A stretch of 64,000 bases of DNA from Hippopus hippopus (GCA_946811185.2 OX328113.1:6634001-6698000), one strand, 5' to 3'; positions 42,791 through 53,145 are shown, counted from the stretch's first letter. The notes: generated by a model not told the origin, from the letters alone. Numbers and translations are program-made.

Positions 42791-43645
42791 AGAACATTTT
42801 GGTGGCTTGTTTTGATATTGGTAAGAGTATATATATCTTTACTAAGAATAGGTCAGATGTAACTAATACGACATGCAGTTTTCCTCTAGATTTTTCTCTT
42901 CAGTCTAATGTTTTTTTTTTCCTTTGTAAGAAGTCAAGTATAGAAATCGAGTTTTGTTATCAAATGAAAATTTTCCGTTTTTCATGTAACTTCTGATCTG
43001 TGTGATACGCAGTAAGAACAATGCTAAACAGTACCGTATGTAACATCGGCGATTTTAAGAGACATCTAAAAGAGTTGACTTTATGTGAAAATATTAGAAG
43101 GATACATATTCCATTTTATGCACTGTTTGCCGTGATATAACTGAGACAATGTTAAAAAACGGGATTGAACCCCATACAAAAAAATAAACAATTATCTTAG
43201 GAGGGTGAAAACATTGTGTTATAACTCCACTCGATAGCCTTTTATTATCAGTTTATATTATTGTTTGTGTTTGGGATAACAGGTTTAAAATCACGTACCG
43301 TGTCGAGATAATTTATAAACCCAACTCGATAAAGTTCTTATGATCTGGTCACGGTTAGTGGTTTTAAACCTGGATTCCAAAAAAAAAAAAAAAAAAACAA
43401 TTAATGATTTAAGCTTTTAATGAAAGTTGTATCAAATTAGAGTTATACATGGAGATAATGTTAGCTCACCAGCATTTTCTCCTTTTCCAAAAATGTTTCC
43501 TCGGGGCCATCTTAACAGGGAATTATTTGTTGAAGTGTTAGTACAGTAAAAAAGAAGAGAAACAAATTTAAATGTATCATTTTAATATTTTAAACAAGAA
43601 TTTTAATCTTCTCCTTTTAAAGAGATTCTTTTTTTTTTCAGACAC
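42791..43645. other. Spacer with fragments only
   Basis: Intergenic. Contains a SINE-like tail (GTGATATAACTGAGACAATG, about 43132), and a family A fragment at 43450-43515 (CACCAGCATTTTCTCCTTTT). Confidence 0.45.
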
Positions 43646-43647
43646 AG

Positions 43648-43694
43648 TCTAACCAGGGATCTTATATACATGTGTATATACGATCCCTGGTCTA
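43648..43694. repeat. Short palindrome upstream of inhibitor gene 3
   Basis: ACCAGGGATCTTATATACA pairs with TGTGTATATACGATCCCTGGT almost perfectly. It lies about 140 bp before the start codon. A CCAAT word follows at about 43714. Whether it is a promoter element is unknown. Confidence 0.7.
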
Positions 43695-43833
43695 ACCTAA
43701 TCTAAATTGACCTAGCCAATCAAAGAGGTCAACCAGGCTGACAAATGATAAAAATACTGGTTAAAACACACACACTTGGTCAGTCAGGGTTCAGTCTGTG
43801 CCGTGACCAAGGTAACACCAACAACGTGGCAAC

Positions 43834-43879
43834 ATGAATTGTTTAACAGCTTTTTTGTTTGCGGCTACCATTTGCTTGG
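43834..43879 (+). CDS. Inhibitor gene 3, exon 1 (signal peptide)
   Basis: ATG to TGCTTGG|GTACTA. 46 nt, phase 1; joining to exon 2 gives LVSGESC. The donor is acceptable but not strong. Confidence 0.75.
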
Positions 43880-46800
43880 GTACTATTTTTTTCTTAAACT
43901 GGAATTTATTTCAGTTTTAAGTTTTTGTTGTTGTTGTTGCTGCTGCTGTTTTTGCTGTTCTTCAGTTATAGCTCTTGTACCGTGTATCTAAGAGAGTCAA
44001 TCAAGATCTGTTTGCAGGTCCACGAATCCGTTTTTTGTCTATATTGCAATTGGCCTGCAACACGCGGAATGGGGCATTCGGACATTTGCGTAAAGTGTCG
44101 TCTCGGATCAGCCTGCGCAGTCCGCATTAGATTTTGTCCTACAGTAGACTTGCATGAAACAGAAAATTACATAAAAACGGAAAGTGTCGTTTCGGATTAG
44201 CCTGCGCGGACTGCGCAGGCTGATCCGAAACGACACTTTACGCAAATGTCCGAATGCCCCTTTTCACTTGTTGAAGGCCAATTAGAACTATCTTTATGCA
44301 TTCCCATGCTCAATTAACCATTTATCAAACATTCTAGAGTTTTAGCTAGCCAAAGGAAAACAGTGTTTTTGAAACAATATGGGAAAAAGAAAACGATGGT
44401 AACCAGTACTCTTCCATCATCCCCCACACTATTCTCTTCCAATTCAATGATAAATTGCAATTTTAAAGCAACATTTATCTTCTCGTCTGCAAATACTTTG
44501 CGCACGCATCGTGGGAAGTAACCAATGTATCAAATATGGTGTTAACAACCAGTATCGAACCAAGCAATTAAATATAATTAGGGATAAATATACGTTCTGC
44601 TTGATTTTTTTTCTTTAAATTTTAAGAAATCCCCGCAGCAAGCAAGTTACTGTACACCTCATACTATAGTTCAGGTCTTTGCTGGAAATATGCATAAAAG
44701 GAGTTTTACGTAATCATCATGTTAATAAAGTTTCAGTGAAGTATATAACGTTCGCGTACCGTTCGTTAAGTTGCGTAGATTTAAGCCAAATTTTTGGGAT
44801 TGATAATACACACGTATGATCCCTGCGTTACCCAAAGATATGAAGTGGCGTAAAGTTATGCAAATATTTAATCAAATTGTAAAGTTATGCAGTTCAGCGA
44901 AATTTGTTTTCAGACTTAATGTTTGCTTTCAAAAACTGTTTGTAAATCTTTTCTATAACTGTCTAATCGGTTTTTGAAAATGTGGAATAAATGGGAAGAC
45001 ACCCGTCATTAGACTTTTTCTTTCCAAAATGGTGTCGTCAACAAGCGTTGGCTTTGAATTTGGGAAAGTCTTTATGCAACTTCTTCTGCAACCACAGTTG
45101 TCATCGCCTCGAGAGGATATGGTTATCAAAAATATACTAGTAGTTGAACCGCTCTGGCAAAATGGCGTATAATGCATTTCTGTGATGCATTATACCAAGC
45201 AAGTCATCAAAAAATTATGGACCCATAAAATCCATATGGACTGCAACACGCGAAAAAGGGCATTCGGACATTTGCGTAAAGTGTCGTCTCGGATAAGCCT
45301 GCGCAGTCCGCACAGGCTAATCCGAAACGACACTTTCCGTTTTTATTTAATTTTTCTGTTTTGCGCAAGTCTACTGAAGAACAAAATCTAATGTAGTCGT
45401 AAATTGCCATCTCGGAATAGCCTGTGCGGACTGCGCAGGCTGTGCCGAGACAACGCTTTACGCAAAAGTTCGAATGCCCCTTTTCGCGTGTTGCAAGACA
45501 TATAGTCTAAGAATCGACTGATTCAAGTGGTAGATTAGTTCTTTGACATGCAGAAAATTGACCAATTGCAAAAGTTTCGACCGAGGTCGGCCTGTGCGTA
45601 ATGTGCAGGCTAACCTGGATCGATACTTTTTTCAGATACATTTACCGGTAACCCCCGTTTCACAGAGCATGACTCATATAATTAGATCGAAGTTTTAAAC
45701 AGTAGGGGGGGCTGTATATGGGGTGCTATCTTTTAGTTTTTGATAAGTTATGCTTCTCTAAAACACGCCGTTAGTCTAAAGTTTGAAAAAAGAAGTGCAA
45801 AAAAGAGAAATATTTTTCAGTTTCCGGTGAGAGTTGCACGTTCAACGCGCAATGTAACAGCACCACGTGTGGCAGTGACATTAATAGCGTCATATGTCAA
45901 CACCCGGATGGTGACGGTATTGTCGAGGGAAATGGATTGTGCACGTGTTCCTCTCAAGTAGGTGAGGTAATAGTAGTAGTAGTAGTACTGTTGTTTATCC
46001 TTGCCCCCCCCCCCCCCCCCACGGCATCGCGCCATGCGATGAGGTGCCATTTGTACTTTTCTGTTAGATAAGACGCAATTGGGTGGTTTTACATTAATGT
46101 TCCTGTATAGATTGCAATGCCTAATGGTCAACAAAAAGGACTCTAGAGTATACGGAATGAAAAAATATCTAATCTGGCGACCGGTTTAAAATTCTTTTAA
46201 GGAGCACAAAAAAAAAAAAATGTTACAAATACAAATTTATGTGAAGTAAAGTACAAGAATCTGTGGCGAATTACAAGGCTTTGTATATTTTGGATCTAGA
46301 TCTAAACCTTTTTTTTTTATGAGATTCGATGCGTATGACAGTGATGATTCCTACACTGTATTATTTATGCTCTTTGAAAAGAATGTTTTATACATCTGCA
46401 AAAAATATCGACCCATGTCTGCCTGCGCAGTCTGCGCAGGCTGACATGGGTGGACACTTTTTGCTAATTGTAAAGTCTCTGTAAGTCCAAGGTTTGCTAA
46501 TTGTAAAGTCTCTGCGAGTCCAAGGACCAATTTAGAATATTACTTAGTCGGCTGTCAGACTAAATGGTTTTTCATGGAACCATAATTATGTAATGACTCG
46601 CTTGGTATGTTGCCTCAAGGAGATGCATGAAACCGCCTTTTCCCAGAGTGGTACTCATATAATTGTGCCATACTCTGCCAAAAGGGAGCTTAATGCATCT
46701 CCGAGATTTATGATACCAAGCAAGCCATCACATACTTATGGATCTATAATATCCACTTTTTTTAACAACTAACTTAATTACGAGATAGACTGGTCCATTG

Positions 46801-49800
46801 ACATACAGAAAATTGACCGATAGCGAAAAGGTTCGGCCCAGGTCAGCCTGCGCGGACTGCGCAGGCTGACCTGGATCGATACTTTTCGCAGATGCATCAA
46901 GCCCCCTTTTCACAGAGCATGGCTCAATTTTTAATTTGATGTTAAGGATGGGGATTCCCAAGTGGGATGAGTGTAACATCGCCTTTCATCGTATGGATTC
47001 GGCTAAGACTCGGGTAATCCGTAATCGATGCGGGGAACCCGGCATCTATCGGCCGATCGATTACGGATTACCCGAGTCTTAGCCGAATCCGTACTTTTTT
47101 CGGGGATGAAAGGCGATGTTACAGGAATCCACATCAGGTTCCCCTATCCTTAAATCCCACGAGAGGGCAAGGATGTAACGTTTATAGATTTGTAGGGGAA
47201 ACTTGACTATCGTACAAGATCTGACTAGTCAATCAGAGATGTCCCAAAAATCAATAGCCTACCTCTGTCTATAAGTCGACGTATTTTTAGCGGTGAGGTG
47301 TGGGGGTTATATGAAGTGAAACTAGAAAATTCTTTCAAAAAGACAGACGCGTAAGAGATACCGGAATATGAATATTGAAACTCTTTTGTGGCTAAATATG
47401 AAGTTAATAATGAAAAATAACCCCCTGAGCAGTTGCCTTTTTATCCTCACTGTTTATCATTTTTGTTTAAAAGTACTAATGCGTTATAACGCGTATGAAA
47501 ATGTTAAATTTCCAAATAGAACAAGAAAAGGATAACTCTCTGTTGAATTAATTTGCCATAGTATGAATCAAGGCTCCGTGTTATAGATCAGCGGCGTAAA
47601 TGGTGATTTCATAAATGTGCAAGCTAATATGGCAACAGGGACCGCCGAATAAACATGTACACATTTTTTACCAATGGCAAATTACCATCTATATTTTCTT
47701 TATCAGAACCAAGAACTAGGTTAAAAGCCAGCGTATTCAGTTACGCCGAAAAACTGTTCAAGTCCTACTACAATTCTTCATGCTGATGAAGTGAAATAAC
47801 AGCAGTCGTGGTGTGACACCATTGCACATTTATAACGAAATGGTTCCGGGTCATGGTCTTACTTGGAAAATTTTATAGAGGAGTGTGAGGTTATATGAAG
47901 TCAAACAGCACACAGGGTGCAACGCCAGAACGGAATGCCTCTGGTTGCACAAGTTCTACTGTAACCCTCAGGCTGCTCAGAAGCGCGACTCAGAAGCTTT
48001 TTGCGGATAGCGTAGATCAAGATCAGACTGCACAAAACATGCAGTCTGATCTTGGATCTACGCTGTCCGATAAGCGATATCTTTCCCTCAAAACACCTTT
48101 CAAACAGCAATATTTGGGTTTTTACTATCGGTTCTAAAGTTTCATTTCTTTTACTTGGCAGGATAAGGGATACAATTTGATACTAGGCACTTCTGTTATA
48201 TACGTACTATTCTATCAGAAAAGACAAGCAGTTTCTCCCTCTTTCCACAGTATTTTCAAAAGCCTTCTTGTTCAGGGTCGTTAAAACTCTGGATTGCATG
48301 GTAAAGTTTAACCCTTATCCTGTTAAATAACTAAAATGAAATTTTCATTTCGATAGTTAAAACTCAAATATTGCTATTTCAAAGTTATGTTTTAGGGAAT
48401 AATGTCTCTTTATCGGACAGTGTAGATCAAGGATCAGACTGCACATTCTGTACAGTCTGATCTTGATCTACACCGTCCGCAAAAGGTCAGTAAGTCGCGC
48501 TTAGCAGCCAAAGGGTTAAACTGGCGTAGCGCTAAAAGACCACGTATCTGAATAATGATTTCTTGAACTACTTTGAAATAAGTACATAATGATTGACTGC
48601 GAGATAACAGAATGTAAGACATATCTACTCCCAAAATGGAATCAACGTGACACGATCAGAACACCATAGACACTTTGGTTTTTTTTGACAAACTTCGCCG
48701 ACGATGACCTTATATTTTATAAGACTTATTATTATGCTAAAGAGAACGAAGATTAATAAAAATGATAATAGTGATGATTATGATGATGATGGTGATAATA
48801 ATAACAATATTAGCATTATAATTATTATCGTTATTATTATTATTACTATTAATGATAATAATTACAAAGAGATAATAAATCAGTGGAAAATAAATACATA
48901 AATATGACAAAAAATAAATAGATAAATAAAAAAGACAAAACGCCATAAATAAATGAATGAATGAATAAATAAATAAATAAATAAGGAAGAAAGAAAGAAA
49001 AACAGGTGAATTTGGACAAGAACAGTTAACTCGTTACCAGAGGAACTCGTATTTGTTTTTGCAAAGGGCCAAAATAATTGAACCACACTCTGACAAAAGG
49101 GGGCTTAATGCATCTCCGTGATGCATGATAACAGGAAAGCGATCACATAATTATTGATCCAAATTAGCCACTTTTTTCAACAACCAACTTAATTATGAGG
49201 TACACTGGTCCTTGGACATAAAGAAAATTGAGCAAAAAGCGAAAAGTTTTGGCCCAGGTCGGCCTGCGCGGATTGCGTAGGCTGACCTGGGTCGAACTTT
49301 TCGCAGATGCATTAAGCCCCCTTTTCACAGAGCATGGCTCCATTGCTTATTATTAGACCTGTACGAGTACTTAAATGCAACTCATGGAAAATGGCTCCTG
49401 GCTGTCACTCGTCATAACTTGGCCGATTCCGTTACTACATCTAACCTCGTCCGCATAAAGGAGGTAATCGGACTTTCCTGTTACAAAACGACCTTTCTGT
49501 TATTTAAGGTCTACGGCCCTTAACTCTCATATTGAAAGACGGAAGCTTCCGAGATTGGCCGAATAGCCTTTACGAAAACGCCGATGTTACTCGATATTTA
49601 CCGACGAGTAAGTGAGTCGACGGCCCCTAACTCTCATATTAAAAGACGAATGCGGCCGTGATTGGCCGAATAGCCTTTACGAAAACGTCGATGATACACG
49701 TGTTTACCGATGAGTTAGGGGTCGTGATCCTTAAAGAGACATCTTTACAGCCAGAGAGTAAACAGTCGCTGTTAAAACTTGACGGTGTTATAATCTAGTC

Positions 49801-51985
49801 AGTTGTGTAAACGTAGATAAAAAATCAATATAAGGTGTATGGGGTAAAGAAACTGTAAGAATTTGTCTTCGATTTAAACCGGAAACTGCATATCTATAGC
49901 TAGCCGCAATAGAATGAAATGCATTTTCTATCTGCCGTAATCTGTGCAACCTTGCAACCATCAGTGGGCAATATTTGGCATGAAGATACATCTTGAGTGA
50001 TTATAGTTTCATGAAATAAGGAAAAAACTGGATGAAAACGAGTGAAGATGTATGTTTAGGGGCAAAAGTATACCTTTTTATTTCATTCTTTCCGGTAGGT
50101 TATCGAGAAATATTGGTGAAATATTTTTCGATATTTCATGATTACGACCAGTGAAAATACCGGTTTTTATATTCCAAATCTTCAATTGAAGGCGGAAACA
50201 GTTGTTCCCGCGCACTAGTTACCTGGGTAATATGCGCGTGTCTCACAACCAGATGGAAATATGACGTAATTTACCTTACATTTCTCGTGCTTGACGTAAT
50301 ATTGTAATGCGTTGCTATGCGGAGGGGGTACGCCATGGAGAATAACCGAAAAGAACTGTACCGGATTTTGATAAAGTTCCCTCCAGAAAGGGTTAAAAGC
50401 ATGAAATAAATAGAATGTTTGTTTTTTTCGGTGAAAGATCGAAATTTATTTCATCTCGTGAACATCATCGGTAATATTTTCACGCGTGGCTGCGCCACTC
50501 GTGATAAATAAATTTCGATCTTTCACCGTTAAAAACAGATATCCTCTATTTATTTATTGCAACGTCTAGTTCTTTAACCTTTCACCAAACAATTCCGATC
50601 CTTATCAACCCGAAAGAAGAAGGCTTTTGAAAACATGGTGAAAAAAGGAGAAAATGCTGACAACCAGCATATTCTCCTTTTATCCACAATGTTTTCTACC
50701 CTATCAAAGACAAGTTCCATCATTTGACACATTCAAATTCGTCTGCAAATACTTTCAATTTGGTCGCATCCAAATTTTGTCATTTGGTATAGAGTTAATA
50801 ACGTTTTCAAAGAAAACTGTATGTAGTAGTATTTATTAGAACCATACTCTGACAAAAGGGGACTTAATGCATCTTCGTGATCCATGGTAACAAGGAAGCT
50901 ATTACATAATTGTTGATCCATAATATCCTCTTTTATTTAAACAACCGACTTTATCATGAGGTAGACCAGTCCTTGCAGATACAGAAAATTGACCGATAGC
51001 GAAAAGTTCTGGCCCAGGTCAGCCTGCGCGGACTGCGCAGGCTGACCTGGGTCGATACTTTTCGCAGATGCATAAAGCCCCCATTTTCCCAGAACATAAC
51101 TCATGAATATTTAAGGATAGGGCACCCTAATGGGATTCCTTTAACATCGCCTTCCGTCGCCAAAATCGTGCGGATTCGGCCAAGACTCGGGTAATCCGTA
51201 ATCGATGTAGGGAACCAGCGTGTATCGGCCGATCGATTACGTATTACCCGAGTCTTAGACGAATCCGTACCTTTTTTTTTTCGGCGATGAAATGCAATGT
51301 TACAAGAATCCCATTAGGGTGCCCTATTACTTAACAACAAATTCTAATTCAAGACATAAATATGTTAACAAGGCTCCAAAACCTCCTTCACAATTTGGAG
51401 CCACTGATTGCATCAACGATCGAATTATATGTGTATCTCACACGTGACCCGGTGGTTGCCGGTTCGATACGTGGTTGCGACAAACTTTTTTTCCGGCGAT
51501 TTTTCGCCTCTCGCCTCTGATGCAAGTGAGATCAGTAGTCAGTGGCTTAGAAAGAATGTCAGTACTTGGTCAGTATTCACCAACCATTCTTAAGAACATT
51601 CTTTGTCTTGTTCGTCAGAATTTTCTAAATTTGAAAGTAACACAGCTTCTAATCGGCTAAACCATTTGGTTAAGCCAACCAGGATTCGTGTTACTTTCAA
51701 ATAAAAAAAAAAAAAAAAAACTAGTATAACAAGACTAAGAGCGCTCTTAATAATGACTGGTGAATACGACCCCTTGTGTGAGAAAGCCCGGTAACACATT
51801 CTTAGGTGCATCGAGCGCCATGATATGAGCTGTGGAAACGTGGCTATGCTCCAATACCAATACATTTATTTTCAGAATGCACCATGAGAGAGGACTGTTA
51901 TAGTCTTACCACCTTAAATTGTCAAGCTACACAGAGACATTGCTACGACAACAGGTGTATATGTGACCGATTCCCCATTGGTTAA
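43834..51985 (+). CDS. cvSI-like secreted serine protease inhibitor, gene 3
   Basis: Exons 43834-43879, 45821-45961 and 51876-51985 splice in phase 1 to a 98-aa precursor. The signal peptide (MNCLTAFLFAATICL) is unrelated in detail to genes 1 and 2. Module 1 spacing is x5, x4, x8, x14, x1 with QHPDGDGI; module 2 is x5, x7, x6, x4, x1 with RHCYDNRCIC, ending FPIG. All 12 cysteines are kept. It is the most diverged of the three. Introns are 1941 and 5914 bp; the second holds about 15 repeats. Family and inferred role are as for gene 1. I see no AATAAA close to the stop. Confidence 0.85.
44053..44279 (+). repeat. Family D MITE (D1)
   Basis: CTGCAACACGCGGAATGGGG to CCCCTTTTCACTTGTTG. Two hairpin regions carry AGCCTGCGCAG and GCGCGGACTGCGCAGGCTGA. 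Inside intron 1 of gene 3. Confidence 0.8.
44313..44508 (+). repeat. Family A MITE, decayed (A20)
   Basis: TTAACCATTTATCAAAC; CAATATGGGAAAAAGAAAAC hairpin arm; GATGGTAACCAGTACTC; TTCTCGTCTGCAAATACTTT. Confidence 0.7.
44510..45148. other. No feature recognised
   Basis: Intron 1 of gene 3; AT-rich, no recognised repeat. Confidence 0.4.
45150..45680 (+). repeat. Family C MITE split by family D (C9)
   Basis: The left part (GGCGTATAATGCATTTCTGTG to CCATAAAATCCATATGG) and the right part (CATATAGTCTAAGAATCGAC to CACAGAGCATGACTCAT) are separated by D2. Confidence 0.85.
45240..45507 (+). repeat. Family D MITE inside C9 (D2)
   Basis: CTGCAACACGCGAAAAAGGG to CCCCTTTTCGCGTGTTGCA. Terminal repeats of about 24 bp. 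CATATRG beside both ends suggests a target duplication of 7-8 bp. Confidence 0.85.
45821..45961 (+). CDS. Inhibitor gene 3, exon 2 (first six-Cys module)
   Basis: Acceptor TATTTTTCAG|TTTCC, donor CAAGTAG|GTGAGG. 141 nt. Starts SGESC. One residue longer than its paralogues between cysteines 3 and 4, offset by one fewer before the first Cys. Confidence 0.85.
   Translation, partial: FPVRVARSTRNVTAPRVAVTLIASYVNTRMVTVLSREMDCARVPLK
45966..46025. repeat. (GTA)n and poly-C tract
   Basis: GTAGTAGTAGTAGTA then about 16 C just after the exon 2 donor. Confidence 0.9.
46362..46658 (-). repeat. Family C MITE with a 32-bp internal duplication (C10)
   Basis: TTATGCTCTTTGAAAAG to CAGAGTGGTACTCATAT. TTTGCTAATTGTAAAGTCTC followed by TGYRAGTCCAAGG occurs twice (about 46459-46522). 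Hairpin core is perfect. Confidence 0.8.
46659..46927 (+). repeat. Family C MITE, adjacent to C10 (C11)
   Basis: AATTGTGCCATACTCTGCC to CACAGAGCATGGCTCAATT. Perfect core GCGCGGACTGCGCAGGCTGA. Confidence 0.85.
46942..47153. repeat. Family F palindromic TTAA MITE (F1)
   Basis: TTAAGGATGGGGATTCC to GGTTCCCCTATCCTTAA. Inner arms GATTCGGCTAAGACTCGGGT / ACCCGAGTCTTAGCCGAATC and TGTAACATCGCCTTTCATC / GATGAAAGGCGATGTTACA are nearly perfect. Confidence 0.9.
47154..47955. other. No feature recognised
   Basis: Intron 2 of gene 3; no recognised repeat or exon. Confidence 0.4.
47958..48174 (+). repeat. Family B MITE (B18)
   Basis: TGTAACCCTCAGGCTGCTC to GGCAGGATAAGGGATACAA, full hairpin GGATAGCGTAGATCAAGATC / GATCTACGCTGTCC with compensating arm changes. 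Confidence 0.85.
48217..48312 (-). repeat. Family A MITE, half (A21)
   Basis: TTTCCACAGTATTTTCAAAA, CAGGGTCGTTAAAACTCTGG, GGTAAAGTTTAA. Its TTAA is shared with B19. Confidence 0.7.
48308..48519 (-). repeat. Family B MITE (B19)
   Basis: TTTAACCCTTATCCTGTTAA to AGCAGCCAAAGGGTTAA with full hairpin. Confidence 0.85.
48745..48985. repeat. AT-rich simple repeats
   Basis: (GATGAT), (ATTATT) and (AATA) type runs. Open frames across it are artefacts. Confidence 0.85.
49077..49343 (+). repeat. Family C MITE (C12)
   Basis: ATTGAACCACACTCTGAC to CACAGAGCATGGCTCC, core GGTCGGCCTGCGCGGATTGC. Confidence 0.85.
49504..49734. repeat. Family E dimer (E3)
   Basis: TTAAGGTCTACGGCCC to GAGTTAGGGGTCGTGATCC + TTAA. 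Two units; the inner junction reads GTGAGTCGACGGCCCC. Confidence 0.85.
49738..50060 (+). repeat. Dispersed repeat N (copy 4)
   Basis: GAGACATCTTTACAG, GCTGTTAAAACTTGACGG, GTGTAAACGTAGATAAA, GAAATGCATTTTCTATCTGC, GATTATAGTTTCATGAAATA. Confidence 0.8.
50090..50532 (+). repeat. Dispersed repeat L with terminal hairpin (copy 3)
   Basis: TATCGAGAAATATTGG, CAATTGAAGGCGGAAACAG, TTGACGTAATATTGTAATGC, then hairpin GGTGAAAGATCGAAATTTAT / ATAAATTTCGATCTTTCACC around CGTGGCTGCGCCACTCG. Confidence 0.85.
50573..50797 (+). repeat. Family A MITE (A22)
   Basis: TTTAACCTTTCACCAAAC, hairpin about 50630-50695 around GCTGACAACCAGC, TTCGTCTGCAAATACTTTC, end GGTATAGAGTTAA. Confidence 0.85.
50837..51102 (+). repeat. 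Family C MITE (C13)
   Basis: TTAGAACCATACTCTGAC to CCAGAACATAACTCAT, perfect GCGCGGACTGCGCAGGCTGA core. Confidence 0.85.
51111..51334. repeat. Family F palindromic TTAA MITE (F2)
   Basis: TTAAGGATAGGGCACCC to GGGTGCCCTATTACTTAA. Inner arms CAAGACTCGGGTAATCCGTA and TACGTATTACCCGAGTCTTA. Lies 8 bp after a family C element, as F1 also closely follows one. Confidence 0.9.
51430..51845 (+). repeat. SINE family J split by a Q element (J4)
   Basis: TGACCCGGTGGTTGCCGGTT with B box GGTTCGATACG, body to GTCAGTACTTGGTCA (about 51572). It resumes at 51768 with TGTGTGAGAAAGCCCGG and CGCCATGATATGAGCTGTGG. Confidence 0.8.
51573..51767. repeat. Palindromic MITE, family Q, inside J4 (Q4)
   Basis: GTATTCACCAACCATTC to GACTGGTGAATAC. 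Inner arms AAAGTAACACAGCTTCTAAT and GGATTCGTGTTACTTTCAA. Contains a run of 18 A. Confidence 0.85.
51876..51985 (+). CDS. Inhibitor gene 3, terminal exon (second six-Cys module)
   Basis: Acceptor TTATTTTCAG|AATGC. 110 nt to TAA. ECTMREDC start, RHCYDNRCIC core, FPIG end. Confidence 0.85.
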
Positions 51986-52167
51986 CAAAAGGAAGCTGAC
52001 AGTACAGGAAGTGCCTTGTGGGTCGTTGAACATTGTTCGCTTAAAACGAAAAATATAAGAAACGAACACTTTGTTTGTTGTAGCGCCGCATGAGCGGCGG
52101 CACTATATTTTTATTCGCTTTTGAAAAGTGCCTGTGGGAGTAGCCATATTGGATTCCGGGACATTTC

Positions 52168-52240
52168 GGCCCATAAAAATTTCGGCCCATTACAATTTTG
52201 GCCCATAACAATTTCGGCCCTTTGCAATTTCGGCCCATAG
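52168..52240. repeat. 16-bp tandem repeat (about 4.5 units)
   Basis: GGCCCATAAAAATTTC and close variants in a row. Confidence 0.9.
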
Positions 52241-52734
52241 TCTGTATACCAATTGAACGACACTTGAATGTTTCTTTTCATGTTTGTCTGTCAGCTTGCA
52301 TGCTGCTACCTGTCCGGCTATCAGTCTGTATGTTGATTGATTGCTTTTATACGAAATGTCCAGTCAGCCCATATTGTTTACTATATGGACTGGTTCAGTA
52401 TTTTTTTAACATACATGTAAAAATACGGTACTTTCATTACCAGATCGAGCCCGTACCAACTTTGTTTTTCTATTTGGAGTGATTTTTTTTGTTTTTTAAC
52501 ACGTAAAAAACCGTACTTTCATTGCCAGATCAATAAAAACCAGATCGTATCCCAGATGGCCTAGAGTATAAATATTTATCATGTAGTATCACCACGTGGA
52601 CCTCTACGAAGTTTATCCAAGTGATGCCCTTGGCGTAAAAAATTAACCCGCTGTAATGTGTCCTATTTCAGAAACAACTGATTTGCGACGTCATTGATGT
52701 TATGCATCAATATTTTCTTGTTCTGCCTTTTTTC
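52241..52734. other. No gene recognised; short duplicated segment
   Basis: CGGTACTTTCATTACCAGATC (about 52425) and CCGTACTTTCATTGCCAGAT (about 52511) show a local duplication of about 85 bp. Confidence 0.5.
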
Positions 52735-53035
52735 AAGCCGAGCCCCGCTAGCCCATACGGTAGCGTGCAGGACTTGAGAAAGGGGGTCGTGGGTTCGATC
52801 CCTGGCTCGGCCAATTTCCTGAAAGTCATTGCGATAGGATTCATTTCTCTCCCACCGCTGACCATTGTCTCGACGATGGTTATGTGGGAAAGCAGTCAGT
52901 GGCCTGGAAAGAAAAATTGTGCGGAGTAGCCTACTGGTAAAAGAGACTCCACGAAAGTATGGATATGTGCAGTGGCCAACGCGATATAACTGAAATAATG
53001 TTGAAAATGGCGTTAAACACCAAACAATCAACCAA
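52735..53035 (+). repeat. tRNA-headed SINE, family H (H6)
   Basis: GCTAGCCCATACGGTAGCGTG, GGTTCGATCCCTGGCTCGG, ACGATGGTTATGTGGG, GCGTTAAACACCAAACAATC. Confidence 0.85.
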
Positions 53036-53045
53036 TCTGCATTTT

Positions 53046-53145
53046 TTAACCCTTTTACCGAACCATTTCGAGTTTTACGAACCGGATAAAGAGGTTTCTG
53101 AAAACAATGTGGGAAAAGGAGATAAAGGAGTAAAACAGGAGATTT
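53046..53145 (+). repeat. Family A MITE, half (A23)
   Basis: TTTTAACCCTTTTACCGAAC, GAAAACAATGTGGGAAAAGG, then lost. Confidence 0.7.

Noticed and set aside
52663..53031. 122-codon minus-strand frame
   Set aside because: Antisense of SINE H6.
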